This document shows positions 36,588 to 45,264 of a stretch of 64,000 nucleotides of DNA, piece after piece. The position numbers were made by a program, and so were the translations under genes. How positions within the stretch are numbered: position 1 is the stretch's first letter; each line of letters begins with the position of its first letter. This DNA is from Halomarina litorea (GTDB taxonomy: Archaea; Halobacteriota; Halobacteria; Halobacteriales; Haloarculaceae). The stretch spans positions 2,625,655-2,689,654 of the forward strand of contig NZ_CP100448.1 of the NCBI RefSeq assembly GCF_024227715.1, given 5' to 3'. Below the pieces are notes generated by a model. That model made no database searches. It was not told the origin of the DNA and saw only the letters and a program-made list of their open reading frames with translations.

Positions 36588-36639
36588 TTTATATCGGGCA
36601 GCAAACAGGCCAACACGTATGCGGGGCACCTGGCGATGA
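36588..36639 (+). promoter_or_regulatory. TATA box and overlapping six-codon leader ORF before the ABC permease
   Basis: TTTATAT at 36588-36594 sits 25 bases before an ATG at 36619 that opens MRGTWR and ends at TGA 36637-36639. This TGA overlaps the ATG of the permease at 36636 (ATGA). A leaderless transcript would therefore start with the six-codon ORF and couple its termination to the permease start. Only the sequence arrangement is evidence; translation of the leader is not shown. Confidence 0.45.
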
Positions 36640-39524
36640 GCTATCGACGCGCCCTCCTCACTCGCTGGTCCCGCCGAGACCGTCTCGCCGTCCTCGTCGT
36701 CGGAGTGACCGTCGCCTTTCTCGTCGGGAGTGTCGTCGTCTTGCTCGCCGTCAGCGCCCAGTCCGTGGCGATCGCCGACCAGTTCGAATCTGCCGCGAGC
36801 GTCGGTCTCGCGGGCACCGGTGACAGCGAGACGCCAGCGGTGAGACTGCCGGTGGCCGTGGTGACGGACGAAGACGGCCGCGAGCGAACCGTCGTCGGGG
36901 TGCCAGCCGAGTCCTCACTCCCCGCCACGTCCACGCGCGGCCTCGCCCGTCCCGGTGCGGAAGCGACGACTCGCACCCTGCGCGGGTCGTCGTCGACCCT
37001 TGATGTACCAGTCCGCCTCGCCGACGGGTCGACGCTCGCCCCGGACTCGTGGTACGTCGCGGACGCGGAGGCCGTCGAGCGACTGGGCGTGACGCGGACG
37101 CTCGCCGTTCGACCGACGGCCCGGACCGTACCCGATAGCGGGGCACCGTTGACGGGGGCACTCGCGTATTTCGTCGCCGGGACCCGTCAGGTTCTCGCGC
37201 TCCTCGGCGTCGTCAGTGCTGCGGCGGCCGTCATCGTCAGCGTCATCGTCCACAGCGTGACGCGGATGAGCGTCCGTGATCGCCGAGGGGCGATTCGCGT
37301 CCTCCGGTCGACCGGAGCGACACCGCGACAGGTCATCGTCCTCTTTGCCGTGCGCGCGGGACTCCTGACGGCGACGGGTATCGCCCTCGGGTACGCCGTC
37401 GGCGTCATCGTTCCGAACGCGGCCGTCGGCGTGGCCATCAGCGCCGGACTCCCCGTCGGCCTCGACCTCGCGATGACGGGTCGGACCGCCCGAATCGTGG
37501 CGGGCTTGATGGGGGCGACACTCGCCGTCGGGGTGCTCGCCGGGGCACTCGCTGCCCGACCCGCGGCGACTGGAGCGCCGACCGCACCCGAGGGCGGCCG
37601 TCGACTGTCGGCGGCGCTCCCCGATCGGGTTCTCCCCGAGACGCTCTCGGCCCGGGCGTTCGTCCCGACGACGAGCGCGCTCACGGTGTTCGTCACGTTC
37701 GTCCTCGTGTTGGCCTCGTTGAGCGGCCTGCTGGTCGGCATCGGCGGGACGGCCGACGGAACGATAGCGGAACCCGGCGCGGTCCACCCGGTTGCGAGCA
37801 CAGTCGACGAGGGATACGCGGACGCGCTCCGGGCCGCCGGTCGGAACGCGAGCCCCGAAATTCTCCTCTTTCAGGTGGTCGATGGCCACCCCTTCCCGGC
37901 GCGCGGAGTACAGTTCGAAGCCTACCGACAGTTCGAAGGGGCGGAGGTGGTCGCCGGTCGCACGCCGGTGCCCGATGCGACGGGGGAGGCGGTCGTCGGG
38001 CGTAGCCTGGCGGATACCCTCGACGTCGGCGTCGGTGACACCGTCGTGCTCGGCGGGAGCACCGAGGCGGCGATCGCGACCGTCGAAGTGGTCGGCGTCT
38101 TCCGGGCGTCGGGTATCGCAAACGACCACCTGCTCGTCTCGTTGCCGCTGGCGCGGCACCTCCGGGGGATGGGACCGCAGGCAGTGAACATCGTCCGCGT
38201 CGAGGACCGACCGACCGGGGCGGCCGGCGAGTCGCTCGCGGTTCTCGGCGTCGACGCGCCGAGGCGAGTCCCCGCGGGCAAGGAACTCACGGCCGGGATA
38301 CGGCTCAGGAACATCGGGTCGACACCGTCGTCCCGGACAGTCGTGGCGCGATTCGACGGGCAAGAAGAGTCGCTGGACGTGACGCTCGCACCTGACGGGA
38401 GCACAACCCGGACGGTGTCGTTCGCCACCGAGACGCCGGGGAACTACACCCTCACGGTGGACGACCGGACGCGGACGGTCACGGTCGTCCCGCCGGGCGC
38501 CCTCCGCGTGTCGAACGTCCCGACGACCGGACCCCCCGGCTCGGCAGTGAACCTCCGGGTTCGGACAGTGGCCGGCGAGCCCGCCGCGAACGCGACGGTT
38601 ACGCTCGGAAACCGGACCACCCGTACCGACGCCCGAGGGAAGGTAGTGCTTCGACTCCCCGCGGACCCCGACACCTACACGCTGCGAGTTCGCCGCGGTG
38701 AGCGGGAGCTGACGCGTCCGATCCGCGTGGCCACTGATGCGACCCGAGCGCCCGTCGCCTCGCTCACCGTCCCGGAGCGAACCACCGTCCTCTCGCCCGC
38801 GACCGTCAGGGCTCGACTCGTGAACCCGTGGGACGTGCCGGTAACGCGGCGCGTCCGCGTTCGCGGGCCGGGCACCGACGCTACGCGGGTCCTCACGGTC
38901 CCGCCGGGCGGGTCGCGAACGCTCTCGACCGACCTCCAGCGAACGGCGCCGGGAACGTACGACGTGGTGATGTCGCTCAACGGGAGCGTCGCCGCTGAGC
39001 GAACGTACACCGTCACCGGTGACGCCCGACTGGGGAGTGCGCTCGCCTCCAGCGGCCGCCTCCAGCGGGGGGGCGGCGTCGACGGGCTGCTGGAGCGCGC
39101 GTTCGGGAACGTCGGACTCCTTCTGGGGACGCTCGTCGTCCTCGGCGGGCTGATGACGACCGGGAGCCTGACGGCGGCGTTCGCGAGCGCAGCGCAGGCA
39201 CGAACCCGCGAGGTCGGCATCAGGCGGGCCACGGGAGACTCGCCTCGCGGTGTGGTCGGCGCGGTCCTCCGTGACGCCGCCCGCATCGCGATTCCGGCGA
39301 CCGTGCTCGGGACGCTCCTCGCCCTCGTCGTCCGAGCGGCGCTCGCACGGGCGGGGCTGCTGACCGTCTTCGGGGTCCACCTCTCGACGCCCGTCCCGCT
39401 CGCGACGCTCGCGGGAATCCTGATCGCTGCTCTCGCGCTCGCGATGGGGAGTGCCGCGCTCGTCGCCGCCGGGTTCGTCCTCCGCGACCCCGCCGCGTTG
39501 CTCCGGTCGGGGGGTGACGGATGA
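36636..39524 (+). CDS. Single-chain FtsX/MacB-type ABC permease with Ig-like ectodomain insert
   Basis: A 962-residue protein. The layout is TM1 (about 18-40), a short ectodomain, an FtsX helix group (about 170-320) and another helix (about 345-370). A MacB-like ectodomain follows (about 375-545), and then roughly 250 residues of Ig-like strands resembling CARDB modules (about 548-800). A final FtsX group (about 805-955) contains REVGIRRATGDSP. FtsX/MacB permeases work as mechanotransmission machines or lipoprotein/peptide exporters, usually as a homodimer. Here two FtsX groups sit in one chain. It overlaps the next gene by four bases and shares an operon with an ATPase. Confidence 0.78.
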   Translation: MSYRRALLTRWSRRDRLAVLVVGVTVAFLVGSVVVLLAVSAQSVAIADQFESAASVGLAGTGDSETPAVRLPVAVVTDEDGRERTVVGVPAESSLPATSTRGLARPGAEATTRTLRGSSSTLDVPVRLADGSTLAPDSWYVADAEAVERLGVTRTLAVRPTARTVPDSGAPLTGALAYFVAGTRQVLALLGVVSAAAAVIVSVIVHSVTRMSVRDRRGAIRVLRSTGATPRQVIVLFAVRAGLLTATGIALGYAVGVIVPNAAVGVAISAGLPVGLDLAMTGRTARIVAGLMGATLAVGVLAGALAARPAATGAPTAPEGGRRLSAALPDRVLPETLSARAFVPTTSALTVFVTFVLVLASLSGLLVGIGGTADGTIAEPGAVHPVASTVDEGYADALRAAGRNASPEILLFQVVDGHPFPARGVQFEAYRQFEGAEVVAGRTPVPDATGEAVVGRSLADTLDVGVGDTVVLGGSTEAAIATVEVVGVFRASGIANDHLLVSLPLARHLRGMGPQAVNIVRVEDRPTGAAGESLAVLGVDAPRRVPAGKELTAGIRLRNIGSTPSSRTVVARFDGQEESLDVTLAPDGSTTRTVSFATETPGNYTLTVDDRTRTVTVVPPGALRVSNVPTTGPPGSAVNLRVRTVAGEPAANATVTLGNRTTRTDARGKVVLRLPADPDTYTLRVRRGERELTRPIRVATDATRAPVASLTVPERTTVLSPATVRARLVNPWDVPVTRRVRVRGPGTDATRVLTVPPGGSRTLSTDLQRTAPGTYDVVMSLNGSVAAERTYTVTGDARLGSALASSGRLQRGGGVDGLLERAFGNVGLLLGTLVVLGGLMTTGSLTAAFASAAQARTREVGIRRATGDSPRGVVGAVLRDAARIAIPATVLGTLLALVVRAALARAGLLTVFGVHLSTPVPLATLAGILIAALALAMGSAALVAAGFVLRDPAALLRSGGDG

Positions 39525-41170
39525 CCCGACGAAGCGACGTGTTGCTCGCGGTGTCGGTGCTCGCGGTCGCCGTGTCCGTTCGGCTCGCGCCGCTCGCGCT
39601 CAGCCCGCTCCCGTACAACACGGACGCGTACGTGTTCGTCCGCAACGCCGAACTCATCCGGGAGGCGAACGGCGTCGCGTTCAGCGGCCCGACGGCACCC
39701 TACCCCGACGAGTACCTCTTCGACACCCTGCTCGCCGCTCTGAGCGACGCGACCGGCATCGCACCGCTCGCACTCGTCCAGGGGTTCGTCGCCGTCGTCG
39801 GTGCGATTCCCCCGCTCGTCGCTGCGGCACTGGGTCGGACTCTCGCCCTCTCGGCGGGGCTCACGCGCGTCCGCGCCCGACTCGTGGGGCTGCTCGCCGG
39901 GCTCGGACTGGCCGTCGAGGGCCTCTACCTCTGGCGAACGCTCACCATCAGCAGCGAGGTGATGGGACTGGCCGTCGTCGCGCTCGTCGTCCTCGCTGCC
40001 CACCGGTCGTTCACGACGGCCCGACCGGCGTGGCTCGGCCTCGCCGTGGGGTTCGGCGTCCTCCTGCCCATCGTCCACAACGGGAGTACGTTCGTCGGCG
40101 GGCTCGTCGTGTCGGTGCTCGTCGTGCTCCACGTCGCTCGCGACCCCACCCTCCGCCGAATCGTCCTCGGCGGCCTCGCCGTCCTCGGGTTCTGGACCGT
40201 CGCGTTCGGCTACTACGCCGTCGTCGACCTGCCGGACGCCTCGGACGTGTCGGCCGCCCCGGGGCTGTTCGTCGCGTGGGGCGTCCTCTTCGCGCTCGTC
40301 GGTCGGTGGGCGGACACGACCTCCCGGCTCGGGAAGCGGGCCCTCCCGATAGCGGCCGTCGGCGTCGGGTTCCTCGCGTTCCTCGCGAACGCCCTCGTCC
40401 CGGTGTTCCCGGGGTCCGCGACGACCTCGCCGGTCCTGCTCGCGCTGGTCGTGCCGCTGCTCGTGCTGGTGGCGCTCGCCGCGGACGCCTTCCCCGACGC
40501 GACGACGCGCCGCGGGCTGGTCGCGCTCGCGCTGTTCCTCGGACCGGTCGCCGCCGTGGGGTTCGCGATGACCGCCGGGCGGACGCTCGACTACCAGGGG
40601 CTCGCCACCCGCTCGCAGACGTTCGCCCACCTCGCGGTGCTCGTGCTCGCGGCGCTCGCGACCGTCCGTCTGGCGAGCTCTCGAGGGTCGAGCGTCGCGC
40701 GCGTCGGCGTGGTCGCCCTGTTCGTCGGCGCCGTCGTCGCCTCGGCACCGCTCCCGTTCGTGTTGGCGGGAGCGGGCGCGACACCGTTCCAGGCGGTGAC
40801 GTCCCCCGCCGAGTTCGAGACGGCGATGTTCGCGACCGAGCACGTCCCCGGCCGATGGGCGGCCGACGACCACGTGACGCACGTCGGCGGAAAGTACCGC
40901 GGCGCGCCAGTGACCGACCTGCCCGTGTTCACGTGGCTCGGCGGCGCCGACCCGCCGGGGTGTCCCACGGTCGGCCAACGATCGTGGACGACGACAGGGG
41001 CCCCGGCGTTCCCCGAGCCGCTGTCCATCTCACGGGGGGCCTACGAACGCTGGTACACCGTCAACGACGCGGTCTACGCGACAACCGGCGGCGACCCGTT
41101 GGTGCTCGTTCTCGGCGACGGGGCGGGGACGTGCGAACCGGCACCCACATCACCGCGAGGGGCGAGGTGA
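39521..41170 (+). CDS. Polytopic membrane protein, GT-C/oligosaccharyltransferase-like
   Basis: A 549-residue membrane protein with about twelve hydrophobic helices and a soluble C-terminal domain (about 430-549). In the first loop, YNTDAYVFVRNAELIREANG holds an acidic DAY motif, as in GT-C folds. Its start overlaps the permease stop by four bases and its stop overlaps the ATPase start by four bases, so it is translationally embedded between the two ABC components. It may glycosylate a substrate or act as an extra membrane subunit. The function is inferred from context and topology only. Confidence 0.7.
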   Translation: MTRRSDVLLAVSVLAVAVSVRLAPLALSPLPYNTDAYVFVRNAELIREANGVAFSGPTAPYPDEYLFDTLLAALSDATGIAPLALVQGFVAVVGAIPPLVAAALGRTLALSAGLTRVRARLVGLLAGLGLAVEGLYLWRTLTISSEVMGLAVVALVVLAAHRSFTTARPAWLGLAVGFGVLLPIVHNGSTFVGGLVVSVLVVLHVARDPTLRRIVLGGLAVLGFWTVAFGYYAVVDLPDASDVSAAPGLFVAWGVLFALVGRWADTTSRLGKRALPIAAVGVGFLAFLANALVPVFPGSATTSPVLLALVVPLLVLVALAADAFPDATTRRGLVALALFLGPVAAVGFAMTAGRTLDYQGLATRSQTFAHLAVLVLAALATVRLASSRGSSVARVGVVALFVGAVVASAPLPFVLAGAGATPFQAVTSPAEFETAMFATEHVPGRWAADDHVTHVGGKYRGAPVTDLPVFTWLGGADPPGCPTVGQRSWTTTGAPAFPEPLSISRGAYERWYTVNDAVYATTGGDPLVLVLGDGAGTCEPAPTSPRGAR

Positions 41171-41865
41171 CCGGCGTGGACGAACACCCCGACGACTCCG
41201 ACGTCATCCGCGCGCGGGACATCGTCGTCGCCCGAGGGGACCGACGAATCCTCGACGGACTCTCGGTGTGCATTCCGCGAGAGAGCACGACGCTCGTTCA
41301 GGGTCGGAGCGGGGCCGGGAAGACGACGCTGTTCGACGTCCTCGGGTTGCTCGCGACGCCGACCGAGGGCGTCCTCGAGGTCGACGGGACCGACGCCGCC
41401 TCGCTCCCCGAGCGCAAGCGCGCGCGCCTCCGCCGGGAGACCCTCGGGTTCGTCTTTCAGGACTTCCAGCTCATCGACGACCTCTCGGCCCGCGAGAACG
41501 CCCGCCTGCCGCAGGAACACGCGAACGAGGTGGACGAGGCGTGGCTCGACACGCTGTTCGACCGACTCGAGTTGACGGGCGTCTCCGACGCCTCGCCGCG
41601 CACGCTCAGCGGGGGCGAGAAACAGCGCGTCGCTATCGCGCGGGCGCTGGCGAACCGGCCCGCGGTGGTGCTCGCGGACGAGCCGACGGGGCAACTCGAC
41701 CCGGAGACGACGGAGGCGGTCCTCGACCTCCTCTTACGGATGCACCGCGAGGCCGCGACGGCGCTCGTCGTCATCAGCCACGACCCGCGCCTCGCCGGGC
41801 GGTTCGACCGCACGCTCGTCCTCGAGGACGGGCGACTATCCGCGTCCGACGACAGAAACCGCTAG
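41167..41865 (+). CDS. ABC transporter ATP-binding protein (MacB/LolD-like)
   Basis: A 232-residue ATPase from GTG 41167, which overlaps the preceding stop as GTGA. Walker A is GRSGAGKT (46-53), the Q-loop is FVFQDF (95-100), the signature is LSGGEKQ (147-153), and Walker B is VVLADEP (167-173) with H205 as the switch His. This group (LolD/MacB/FtsE) energises FtsX-type permeases, matching the permease two genes upstream. A longer reading to the left is the antisense-like extension of the neighbouring coding frame and was rejected. Confidence 0.9.
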   Translation: MTGVDEHPDDSDVIRARDIVVARGDRRILDGLSVCIPRESTTLVQGRSGAGKTTLFDVLGLLATPTEGVLEVDGTDAASLPERKRARLRRETLGFVFQDFQLIDDLSARENARLPQEHANEVDEAWLDTLFDRLELTGVSDASPRTLSGGEKQRVAIARALANRPAVVLADEPTGQLDPETTEAVLDLLLRMHREAATALVVISHDPRLAGRFDRTLVLEDGRLSASDDRNR

Positions 41866-42404
41866 TCCCGCCACCCGCGCAGGGGCGCGGCGAGCGTCCC
41901 CAGCCCGGGGAGCCCGTCGCGGACCCAGAGCGCCACCGCGAGAGCCGTAAGCGCCAGCCCGAACGCGAAGAAAGGCGTGACCTCCAGTGAGACGAGATGC
42001 TCGGCGAAGCTCGAATCGCGCTCGTAGGGCGGGGGCGGGACGAGCGGCCACGCGAGAAAGCGGAGGAACACGACGTCCAGCCGGACGAGCGGGAGGAGCG
42101 CGTCGCCGAGGAGGTGGCTCAGGTAGCCGACTCCGAACGCGGCGGCCACGTCGCGACGGTCGTATCGGCGGGCGACGGCGCCCCCGACGCCGATGACGAG
42201 CGCCGCCGTCAACAGCGAGTGGGCGAGCGACCGACCGGAGGGGAGGAGCGCGAAGGACCACGCCAGCGGTTTGTCGACGAGGTCCGGGAACTGCGTCCCG
42301 ACGCCGAGGGCGAGGACCGGCAGCCCGGTCGGCGTCGAGCCACGTGCGGAGAGGAGCGCCCGATAGAGGAGGTAGCCGAACGCCGCGTGTCCCCAGGGCC
42401 ACAT
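41862..42404 (-). CDS. Membrane-bound metal-dependent hydrolase, YdjM/DUF457-like
   Basis: A 180-residue protein with about four helices. MWPWGHAAFGYLLY at the start, QFPDLVDKPL, SLAHSLL and SHLLGDALLP give the conserved His and Asp positions of the YdjM family. It overlaps the convergent ATPase gene by four bases. The biochemical role of the family is unknown. A second relative is at 4,040-4,621. Confidence 0.82.
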   Translation of the reverse strand: MWPWGHAAFGYLLYRALLSARGSTPTGLPVLALGVGTQFPDLVDKPLAWSFALLPSGRSLAHSLLTAALVIGVGGAVARRYDRRDVAAAFGVGYLSHLLGDALLPLVRLDVVFLRFLAWPLVPPPPYERDSSFAEHLVSLEVTPFFAFGLALTALAVALWVRDGLPGLGTLAAPLRGWRD

Positions 42405-42493
42405 TACCGATCAATCGAGCGCCCGCTCCGATACCTGCTTCGACATCGTTCCGTGCCGACAGACTGGTAAGCATCGCCCCGTCACTCACGGCA

Positions 42494-42769
42494 ATGGCAT
42501 CGACCCGGCGCGAGCGCTTCGTCTTCGGCCACGTCGCCTGGACGCTCGCGACTATCGTCGCCCTCTCTCTGCTCGGGTCGCTCACGCTCGAACTCGTCTT
42601 CGTCGTCTCGCTCATCGGCTTTCTCGTCCTCGTTGAGCTCACCGCCCCGGTTGCGGTCCGACCCGCGTGGCGTCGGCGCCTGAAGTGGGTCATCGGCCTC
42701 GGCCTCATCGTCTTCGCGTATCTCGTCGTCAAGCGCATCCTCGCCATCCTTCCGCCGGGGGTGCTCTGA
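42494..42769 (+). CDS. Small three-helix membrane protein of unknown function
   Basis: A 91-residue protein from ATG 42494 with helices at about 12-30, 33-52 and 64-82. An Arg-rich loop (RPAWRRRLK) separates the last two. It overlaps the DUF4350 gene by one base (TGATG), so it is co-translated with it. Similar small membrane genes precede DUF4350/MoxR genes in other haloarchaea. I do not recognise a named family. Confidence 0.66.
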   Translation: MASTRRERFVFGHVAWTLATIVALSLLGSLTLELVFVVSLIGFLVLVELTAPVAVRPAWRRRLKWVIGLGLIVFAYLVVKRILAILPPGVL

Positions 42770-43851
42770 TGGTTCCCGACCTCGACGACCTCGGTTACCC
42801 CCGGGCGGTCCTCCTCGCGTTGACGTTCGTCGTCGCGCTCGCCGTCGTCGTCGGCGCGAGCACCTCGGGCGCGGCGTTCGGGGCGTTCAACAGCCAGTGG
42901 GACGGTGCGAGCGACCTCCGCGCCGAGGCCGGCGCGGTCGACACCGGCTCCGTACTCCTCCGGGACACCGCCCGGTACGAGACGGTAAACGCGAGCGACG
43001 CGGTCAGCGTGGTCCTCTCGCCCGACCGGGCCTACAGCGCCGAGGAGTCCGAACACATCAGGCGATTCGTCGAGCGTGGCGGGACGCTCGTGGTCGCCGA
43101 GGACGTCGGCCCCGGGGGGAACGAACTGCTGCGTGCGGTGGGGGCGAGCGCACGCCTCGACGGCCGGCCGCTGCGCGACGACCGCTACAACTTCCGGTCG
43201 CCCGCACTGCCGGTCGCGAACAACGTCACGAACGCGACCAACGCCACGAACGCGACGTGGTTGAAGACCGAGCGGCTGACGCTCAACTACGGGACCGTCG
43301 TCCGGCCGAACGGCAGCGAGGTCCTCCTGCGGAGTTCGGAGTACGGCTACCTCGACGAGAACGGCAACGACGCGCTCGACGACGGCGAGACCATCGGGAG
43401 CTACCCGGTGGTGACGGCCGAGTCGGTCGGCGAGGGACGGGTCGTCGTCGTCAGCGACTCGAGTGCGCTCATCAACGCGATGCTCGACCGACCGGGCAAT
43501 CAGGCGTTCGTCAGGGGCCTGTTCGCCGACTTCGACCGGGTCCTGCTCGATTACTCGCACACCGAAGACCTGCCGCCGCTGGCGCTGGCCGTCCTCGTCG
43601 TGCGGGAGTCGGCGTGGCTACAGCTGCTCGTCGTCGGCGCGCTCGCGGGCGGAGTCGACTACTGGGCCCGCCGGGCCGAGACGGGACGCGACGGCGGGCT
43701 CGCAGCCGTCCGTCGTCGCGTCGGCGTCGGGGAGACCACCACTCCTGCGTTCGATGACGACGCCGCACGTGCCTACCTCCGACGCATGCACCCCGAGTGG
43801 GACGAGGAGCGGATCTCTCGCGTCGTCCACGCCCGCCGGAGGCGTGACTGA
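42769..43851 (+). CDS. DUF4350 domain-containing membrane protein
   Basis: A 360-residue protein from ATG 42769. A helix near 12-32 is followed by a soluble domain with VVLSPDRAYSAEESEHIRRFVERGG and TLVVAEDVGPGGNELL. This is the DUF4350 pattern, a glutamine-amidotransferase-like fold without its catalytic Cys. A second helix (about 268-285) and a charged tail end it. The ectodomain has several Asn-x-Ser/Thr sites in a short NVTNATNATNAT run. It is part of the MoxR-associated envelope gene set. Confidence 0.8.
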   Translation: MVPDLDDLGYPRAVLLALTFVVALAVVVGASTSGAAFGAFNSQWDGASDLRAEAGAVDTGSVLLRDTARYETVNASDAVSVVLSPDRAYSAEESEHIRRFVERGGTLVVAEDVGPGGNELLRAVGASARLDGRPLRDDRYNFRSPALPVANNVTNATNATNATWLKTERLTLNYGTVVRPNGSEVLLRSSEYGYLDENGNDALDDGETIGSYPVVTAESVGEGRVVVVSDSSALINAMLDRPGNQAFVRGLFADFDRVLLDYSHTEDLPPLALAVLVVRESAWLQLLVVGALAGGVDYWARRAETGRDGGLAAVRRRVGVGETTTPAFDDDAARAYLRRMHPEWDEERISRVVHARRRRD

Positions 43852-44179
43852 CCGGCCGGTAGCGGGCGAGTCGGACGGGACAGAGTCCGAGAGGGCGCGT
43901 CCCCTTGGTCGGTCGCGCGTTTCGTCTACCGTGTGAAAAGCCCCCGCGAAAAGGAACGCGGTGGGGCGTTGCCTGCAGGCGAAGGGGGGCTTCCCGATCG
44001 AATGCGATACGCAGTGTCGAACAACCGGCGCTGGTTCACGCCGGGACCTCACGTCACGAGATCCGATTGTATGTTAGCACTCCACACTATATCACTCTGT
44101 TCCCCGTCCCCCCGGGAGCCGAGTTCCTCGCACACCCATGTAATAGCTCTTATACGTCCCCGCTGGAAAAGAGTCACAG
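43852..44179 (+). promoter_or_regulatory. Intergenic region with TATA box of moxR
   Basis: About 328 bases without a gene. CTTATAC at 44150-44156 lies 24-30 bases before the moxR ATG (44180), the leaderless distance. An imperfect GC-rich hairpin at 43941-43966 could end the DUF4350 transcript. Nothing else was found. Confidence 0.45.
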
Positions 44180-45253
44180 ATGACCGCCCGCGACCCAGCA
44201 GCAGTGTACGAGGCCCTCCGCGAGGAGATCGGGACCGTCCTCATCGGCAAGACGGACATCGTCGAGGGGCTCACCGTCGCACTGTTCACTCGCGGGCACG
44301 TCCTTCTGGAGGGCGTCCCCGGCGTCGCCAAGACGACCATCGCGAACCTCTTCGCCCGCGCGACCGGCCTCCAGTACACCCGCATCCAGATGACGCCGGA
44401 CGTGCTCCCGGCGGACATCACGGGGACGACCGTCTATCGGGAGTCCGCCGGCGAGTTCGAGCTGCAGAAGGGACCGATATTCGCGAACGTGGTGGTCGCA
44501 GACGAGATCAACCGGGCGACGCCGAAGACCCAATCGGCGCTCCTCGAGGCGATGCAGGAGCGACACGTCACCATCGAGGGCCAGACGCTCGCGCTCCCGG
44601 ACCCGTTCATCGTCGTGGCGACGCAGAACCCCATCGAGATGGAGGGGACCTTTCCGCTCCCCGAGGCACAGCGCGACCGCTTCGAGCTCAAGCTCACGGT
44701 CGACCTGCCCGACCACGACGAGGAGCGGGCGCTGCTCGATTCCTTCGACGCCGAACCGGAGCTCGGCCCGGACTCGGTCGACCGGGTGGTCTCCGTCGAC
44801 GAGCTCCTCGACGCCCGGGAGACCGTCGCCGAGGTCTACGTCTCGGACCTCCTGAAGCGGTACATCCTCGACCTCGTCGCGGCGACCCGAGAGAGCCCCG
44901 ACGTGAGACACGGCGGGTCCCCGCGCGCCTCGCTGGCCTTCCTCAACGCGGGGAAAGCGCGGGCGGCAATCCACGGGCGCGAGTACGTCATCCCCGACGA
45001 CGTGAAGGCGCTCGCTCACAGCGTCCTCGCCCACCGACTCGTCTTGAGTACGGACGCCGAGTTGAGCGACGTCACCGCCCGCGACGTCGTCGACGACGTG
45101 CTCGAGGCGGTCGAGCCCCCCGGAACGGACCCCGACGAGCAGGTCGCCACCGTCGACGGGGGGACGGTGACCGAGACGGACGAAGCGGCCGACAGCGACG
45201 TGCCGAACACGGACCGGTCGGAGGACGGCGGACCGACGGACACCCACGAGTAA
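44180..45253 (+). CDS. MoxR-family AAA+ ATPase
   Basis: A 357-residue protein. Walker A is GVPGVAKT (45-52), Walker B is VVVADEIN (104-111), and sensor 1 is ATQNP (about 154-158). EMEGTFPLPEAQRDRF is the MoxR signature. MoxR ATPases act as chaperone-like remodellers that work with DUF58/von Willebrand-factor-A-type partners, here the DUF58 gene on the opposite strand. The C-terminus is an acidic low-complexity tail (about 312-357). It is convergent with the DUF7982-like gene, 11 bases apart. Confidence 0.93.
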   Translation: MTARDPAAVYEALREEIGTVLIGKTDIVEGLTVALFTRGHVLLEGVPGVAKTTIANLFARATGLQYTRIQMTPDVLPADITGTTVYRESAGEFELQKGPIFANVVVADEINRATPKTQSALLEAMQERHVTIEGQTLALPDPFIVVATQNPIEMEGTFPLPEAQRDRFELKLTVDLPDHDEERALLDSFDAEPELGPDSVDRVVSVDELLDARETVAEVYVSDLLKRYILDLVAATRESPDVRHGGSPRASLAFLNAGKARAAIHGREYVIPDDVKALAHSVLAHRLVLSTDAELSDVTARDVVDDVLEAVEPPGTDPDEQVATVDGGTVTETDEAADSDVPNTDRSEDGGPTDTHE

Positions 45254-45264
45254 CGCGCGAGCGG

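Noticed and set aside
39451-41166. An N-terminal extension of the ATPase frame to 804 residues
   Set aside because: It runs in another frame through the GT-C-like gene and is Arg-rich. The real ATPase begins at GTG 41167, where Walker A has the proper spacing and a GTGA overlap exists.
43941-43966. A terminator hairpin after the DUF4350 gene
   Set aside because: The stem is imperfect (one bulged base) and lacks a following T-run. In DNA this GC-rich such hairpins occur by chance, so I mention it only in the intergenic description.
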